Shown piece by piece: positions 61,222-64,000 of a DNA stretch of 64,000 bases. Positions within the stretch are counted from its first letter, which is position 1. The number at the start of each line of letters is the position of its first letter. The stretch covers positions 124,001 through 188,000 of the forward strand of contig QFZU02000063.1 of the NCBI GenBank assembly GCA_003260025.2, written 5' to 3'. The stretch is from Microbispora triticiradicis. Lineage in GTDB: Bacteria; Actinomycetota; Actinomycetes; Streptosporangiales; Streptosporangiaceae. A program made the position numbers and the translations under genes. The notes under the pieces are model-generated. The model searched no databases, was not told the DNA's origin, and saw only the letters and a list, made by a program, of their open reading frames with translations.

Positions 61222-62034
61222 ATGTCCAACGGGGCTCCCGGAAAGTGCGTTCCCGCCAACGTCCCCGGGGAGACGCTTACACCGGAAGACATGGCAAGGG
61301 TGACGCCGGAAGACTGGGCGGAAATCCGGCGGCTGGCACGCGGCTATTGCCGAACGGTCGACGCGACGCGATCTCGTAAGCGCATGGACGGAAGCGCCAC
61401 AATAGTCAAGCAGGGACACGCCCCGTACGGTACCGATGACGTGTCGGATGACGTCACGCAGGATGCCGTTCTTCTCTTCGCTCAGCGGATCCGAGACATA
61501 ATCGCTTCCTGCCGTATGGCTCCTGAAGGCACGGCAGAATCCCCCGCGTGGGTCTACGTCCGGCGCGATGGCGGCGAGATGGCAATCACGCGGACCACCC
61601 TGCAGAGGTGGGCGGTTCGCGATGCCGCCGCGCGGAACGGATACCGCATCGATGTTCCTCCGAGTGATGTCGACGCCACACCCGGCGCTCAGCTCATGCG
61701 TGGATTGCCGCACGCGGAGAACGTCTCACGGGCGGCCGTAGCTTTCTGCACTGCGCAAAACAGCGCCGTCATCTTCCATCAGGCGTTCGGAGACGGTCAG
61801 GACTTCCCAACCATCACGGATGTGATGGAGGTAGCGGGCCAGGCCGATGATCTGGGCCGTGCGGGGGTCCTGAACAAGGTAGCTCAGAAGCGCTACGGGG
61901 GCGCGTACGGCTCTCGCCGGAACGTGATCCGGGTGCGGGATGCCGCACGCGCGGAGTGGCGGGAACTGTCGGAGCGTCTTGACGACGTCAGGAGCGCGAT
62001 GGTGCACGGCGGAACCAACGGCGTAGAGGACTGA
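61222..62034 (+). CDS. Unknown protein, weakly sigma-like
   Basis: 270 residues with GGAGACGGAAG before the ATG. AEIRRLARGYCRTVDATRSR and DDVSDDVTQDAVLLFAQRI distantly recall sigma-70 region 2 (the D-x-x-Q-D segment), but no region 4 is evident; the C-terminus YGGAYGSRRNVIRVRDAARA is basic. The function is unknown. A strong terminator follows after 15 bp, so the gene is transcribed alone. Confidence 0.5.
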   Translation: MSNGAPGKCVPANVPGETLTPEDMARVTPEDWAEIRRLARGYCRTVDATRSRKRMDGSATIVKQGHAPYGTDDVSDDVTQDAVLLFAQRIRDIIASCRMAPEGTAESPAWVYVRRDGGEMAITRTTLQRWAVRDAAARNGYRIDVPPSDVDATPGAQLMRGLPHAENVSRAAVAFCTAQNSAVIFHQAFGDGQDFPTITDVMEVAGQADDLGRAGVLNKVAQKRYGGAYGSRRNVIRVRDAARAEWRELSERLDDVRSAMVHGGTNGVED

Positions 62035-62048
62035 CGAAACCCGTTGAG

Positions 62049-62080
62049 AGGGCCTCAGGGAGCGTTCTGAGGCCCTTTTT
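62049..62080 (+). terminator. Rho-independent terminator
   Basis: AGGGCCTCAG (62049-62058) and CTGAGGCCCT (62067-62076) form a perfect 10-bp stem with an 8-nt loop, followed by TTTTT to 62080. It ends the gene at 61222-62034. Confidence 0.92.
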
Positions 62081-62127
62081 CATGCCCTCAGGATGCGCCG
62101 CACCCCGTTTCAGGGCCGCAAAGTATC

Positions 62128-62600
62128 CAGGCGAGTACGGACGCTTGGGCCGATGTACGCCCCGTATTCAAGTGAGAGCGAAATCCGCCGGTGCGCGTCT
62201 GCCGCGTCCGGCGCGATGTTCGCTCTTACGGTGCTGTTCTGCGGCTTGGTTGCTGAGCCGTAAGAGCGGCAATAGGCCGGAGTTCCTGACCGTTCGTATA
62301 GTGCGCGGTGACGTTGGTAAAACGTCGCCGGGCGCGGACGGTTGGGCCGTTCCGGTCACCGTATTTAAGTGAGAGCGAAATCCGCCGGTGCGCGTTTGAC
62401 GCGTCCGGCGCGGTGTTCGTTTCTCGCATGTTGTTCTGTGGCTCACGTAGCCGTGCCACGGGACGACAAGGGGGCCGGAACGGTCGCCGTCGGTGCGGCG
62501 TGCGCGGCAATGCCGCGGAAATGTTGCCGCGTGCGGACGGTCGGGCCGTTCCGGCCACCGTATTTAAGTGAGCGCGATTCGCGACGCGAGAGCGCCGGAC
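62128..62600. repeat. Three imperfect approximately 198-bp tandem units
   Basis: The block CGTATTCAAGTGAG / CGTATTTAAGTGAG occurs at 62163, 62360 and 62559, that is every 197-199 bp. Upstream, GCGGACGGT and GGGCCGTTCCGG recur in units 2 and 3; downstream, AGCGAAATCCGCCGGTGCGC and GCGTCCGGCGC recur in units 1 and 2. GCCGG...GCG and CGC...CCGGC can pair in both while the loop differs (TCTGC, TTTGA). No gene lies across them. Could be small RNA genes, an origin-like array or a regulator array. Confidence 0.75.
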
Positions 62601-62701
62601 ACGCCGGAATCCGCCATACGTGAAAGAGCGTCCTGATTCCCGCATCCGCCGGACCGTACGAAAGGCCGCCGGACAGGCGCCGCGAAAAGGGAGGCAACCG
62701 T

Positions 62702-63100
62702 ATGGAGGTGAGGTCTGCCGGCCCGCCGGGCTGGACCGTGGGAGACCTGACGGTCTGCGGCGGGGGCCGCGTGATGCGCGTGGCCGCATTGGGTGAGGTC
62801 CGCCCGGACACCGCGACGCTGGTTCCCGCCGCCGATCCCGACGGCGCTCGTGAGTACGTGGTGACGGCGGCGCTCACTGCGCTGCCCACGGCTGCCGAGG
62901 TGATCACCTGTTACGGCTGCCTGGCCAAGACCCATCTGTGGATCGACGCCACGCACACCAACCGGACTTCCGGGGCGCGTATGCGGTTGATCCGGTGCTC
63001 ACGCTGCTACACCGATGCTCTCGACTTCCGGGACTGCGAGATCCACGCGGTCAGCACGACCGTACGACCGCATCACCTGAGCCGCCGTCGCCGGTGCTGA
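62702..63100 (+). CDS. Small unknown protein with CxxC pairs
   Basis: 132 residues; GGGAGGCAACC precedes the ATG. ITCYGCLAKTHLWIDA and LIRCSRCYTDALDFRDC contain two CxxC pairs, suggesting one zinc site. Acidic N-terminal half, basic end (RPHHLSRRRRC). No family recognised. Begins a row of small same-strand genes that continues past the window edge. Confidence 0.55.
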   Translation: MEVRSAGPPGWTVGDLTVCGGGRVMRVAALGEVRPDTATLVPAADPDGAREYVVTAALTALPTAAEVITCYGCLAKTHLWIDATHTNRTSGARMRLIRCSRCYTDALDFRDCEIHAVSTTVRPHHLSRRRRC

Positions 63101-63138
63101 CGGCAGCCATTTCACGTTTCTGAACCTTTGGAGTCGCC

Positions 63139-63573
63139 ATGGCGATGACGCATGCCCTGACCCTGCCACCCGCGTGGATCATCAGCTCCGGGCTGGTACC
63201 CGCATGGCAGATCGACGCCGATCACCTGTTGGAGGTGGAGGCCGCCGGGCGGACCGATGAGGGCCGGATCCGCTGGCGATATCGGCTGTCTCGGCGCCGC
63301 CGCACGATCTTTGCCGGGTCCGACATCTGCTCGGGTGTCGGCGCGGTTCTCACGCCTGATGAGCTGATCAGCGCGGCCCGGACGGTCCTGCACTACCTCA
63401 CGCTGCGACCGGGCGACACCGACGCCGACTATTTCGATTCCTACACCAGGGCTCAGGTGGAGTGGCGCGACCGGTACGCCGAGGAACTGTCGATCTACGC
63501 GATGGACGAGTGGTGCGGCTACTGCGGCGGCGACCACGTCTCGCCCGGCTGCCCATCCCGTTGTGGGGGATGA
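63139..63573 (+). CDS. Small unknown protein with C-terminal cysteine knuckle
   Basis: 144 residues; GGAG stands 7 bp before the ATG. The C-terminus WCGYCGGDHVSPGCPSRCGG holds five cysteines and a His, probably a small zinc knuckle. The middle part (VEAAGRTDEGRIRWRYRLSR) is unremarkable. Overlaps the next gene by 4 bp (ATGA). Confidence 0.55.
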   Translation: MAMTHALTLPPAWIISSGLVPAWQIDADHLLEVEAAGRTDEGRIRWRYRLSRRRRTIFAGSDICSGVGAVLTPDELISAARTVLHYLTLRPGDTDADYFDSYTRAQVEWRDRYAEELSIYAMDEWCGYCGGDHVSPGCPSRCGG

Positions 63574-63875
63574 GCGTGGTGCGTTGGTACGGGCTCTGGT
63601 CCGGCGGCAACGGGTACGGCCCGCCGCAGCCGAATGACCTGGAGGAGTTCTCCAGCCTGGCCGATGCCCGGCGCAAGCTGGCCGATCGGCACCGGTACGG
63701 CTACTGGCAGCGCTCGCACTTCGCCTTCACCTGCCGTAAGGCCGCCGACGTCCTCACCCCATGCGTGGGGGACGACTGCGAGATCACGCTGTACGGCTCC
63801 GCCGACGGGCTCGACTACCCCGATCGGCGGATCTTCCTCGGACCGCGCGGCGGCGTCCGCATCCAACGCTGCTGA
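63570..63875 (+). CDS. Small unknown protein
   Basis: 101 residues from ATG 63570, overlapping the previous stop, so the longer frame is rejected. WYGLWSGGNGYGPPQPNDLE, then SLADARRKLADRHRYGYW and DCEITLYGSADGLDYPDRRI. Looks like a compact single domain; no family known to me. Confidence 0.55.
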   Translation: MSVVRWYGLWSGGNGYGPPQPNDLEEFSSLADARRKLADRHRYGYWQRSHFAFTCRKAADVLTPCVGDDCEITLYGSADGLDYPDRRIFLGPRGGVRIQRC

Positions 63876-63898
63876 CTGCGCCCTTTCTCATTCCATCG

Positions 63899-63927
63899 CC
63901 CTCGGCTGATCGCGCCGGGGGTTTCTT
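63899..63927 (+). terminator. Probable terminator
   Basis: CCCTCGG (63899-63905) and CCGGGGG (63915-63921) form a 7-bp stem with one T-G wobble and a 9-nt loop, followed by TTTCTTC. It separates the small-gene pair from the next gene. Confidence 0.5.
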
Positions 63928-63946
63928 CATGTTCAGGAGGACACTC

Positions 63947-64000
63947 ATGACCTCTGGTCTGGATCACACGGTACGGCTGAGCCGTCCGGCGGACTTCATC
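63947..64000 (+). CDS. Start of a gene cut by the window edge
   Basis: ATG at 63947 with AGGAGG 6-11 bp upstream; 18 codons visible (MTSGLDHTVRLSRPADFI). Nothing can be said about function. Confidence 0.5.
   Translation, partial: MTSGLDHTVRLSRPADFI

Noticed and set aside
62128-62600. CRISPR array
   Set aside because: Units are about 198 bp, only three, and diverged; not short direct repeats with unique spacers.

Overview
The window is high-GC DNA from a filamentous actinomycete. GTG starts, 1-8 bp gene overlaps, XRE-DUF5753/DUF397 pairs, small HATPase regulators and an actinobacterial Tad locus point to Streptosporangiales or a relative; genus is inference. No rRNA, tRNA or CRISPR array was seen.

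1-21.8 kb is a nearly complete Dpd island, the system that writes 7-deazaguanine bases into DNA and restricts unmodified DNA. A forward operon, cut by the left edge, encodes a DpdC-like YaaA-family protein, a DGQHR protein (DpdB), the transglycosylase DpdA and a second DGQHR protein. A convergent eight-gene reverse operon runs dpdE-F-G-H-I-J-K-D, every junction overlapping, and encodes helicases, an ATPase, a coiled-coil protein, a PLD-family protein and two proteins of unknown fold. The region is visibly less GC-rich than the rest, which suggests acquisition.

22.6-25.2 kb holds an intact IS21-family element with a 6-bp target duplication, lying upstream of dpdE inside what looks like an older IS3-type remnant. 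25.6-28.8 kb carries a HATPase-type regulator, an XRE/TPR regulator and an APH-like phosphotransferase.

28.8-38.8 kb is a Tad/Flp pilus operon: a lipoprotein, a secreted protein, an RcpC/CpaB-like SAF protein, a TadZ-like ATPase, TadA, TadB, TadC, one Flp pilin, three TadE/TadG-like pseudopilins and a membrane LysM-BTAD regulator. 39-47.9 kb is mixed housekeeping and regulatory DNA: a Nudix hydrolase, a P-loop kinase, a DEDDh exonuclease, a SIS/BtpA pair, an XRE-DUF397 pair, a conserved unknown, an asparaginase and a PPC-domain protein. 48.0-49.6 kb holds an AT-richer two-gene module with nuclease-like signatures, a defence candidate.

49.7-58.6 kb is the second 7-deazaguanine locus. QueE, QueD and FolE make CDG from GTP. 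They are followed in the same operon by a short second TGT-fold protein, a nucleoside-phosphorylase-like protein, a thymidylate-kinase-like P-loop kinase, a DUF2797 protein, a methyltransferase and a Nudix protein. QueC is not visible. The FolE/QueD/QueE arm could feed DpdA, while the rest looks like a separate base-handling pathway not known to me; this is the best candidate for something undescribed.

58.7-64 kb carries another HATPase protein, a PIMT-like methyltransferase, an AT-rich leader before an unknown protein, three approximately 198-bp tandem repeats with a conserved hairpin, and a run of small unknown genes cut by the right edge.
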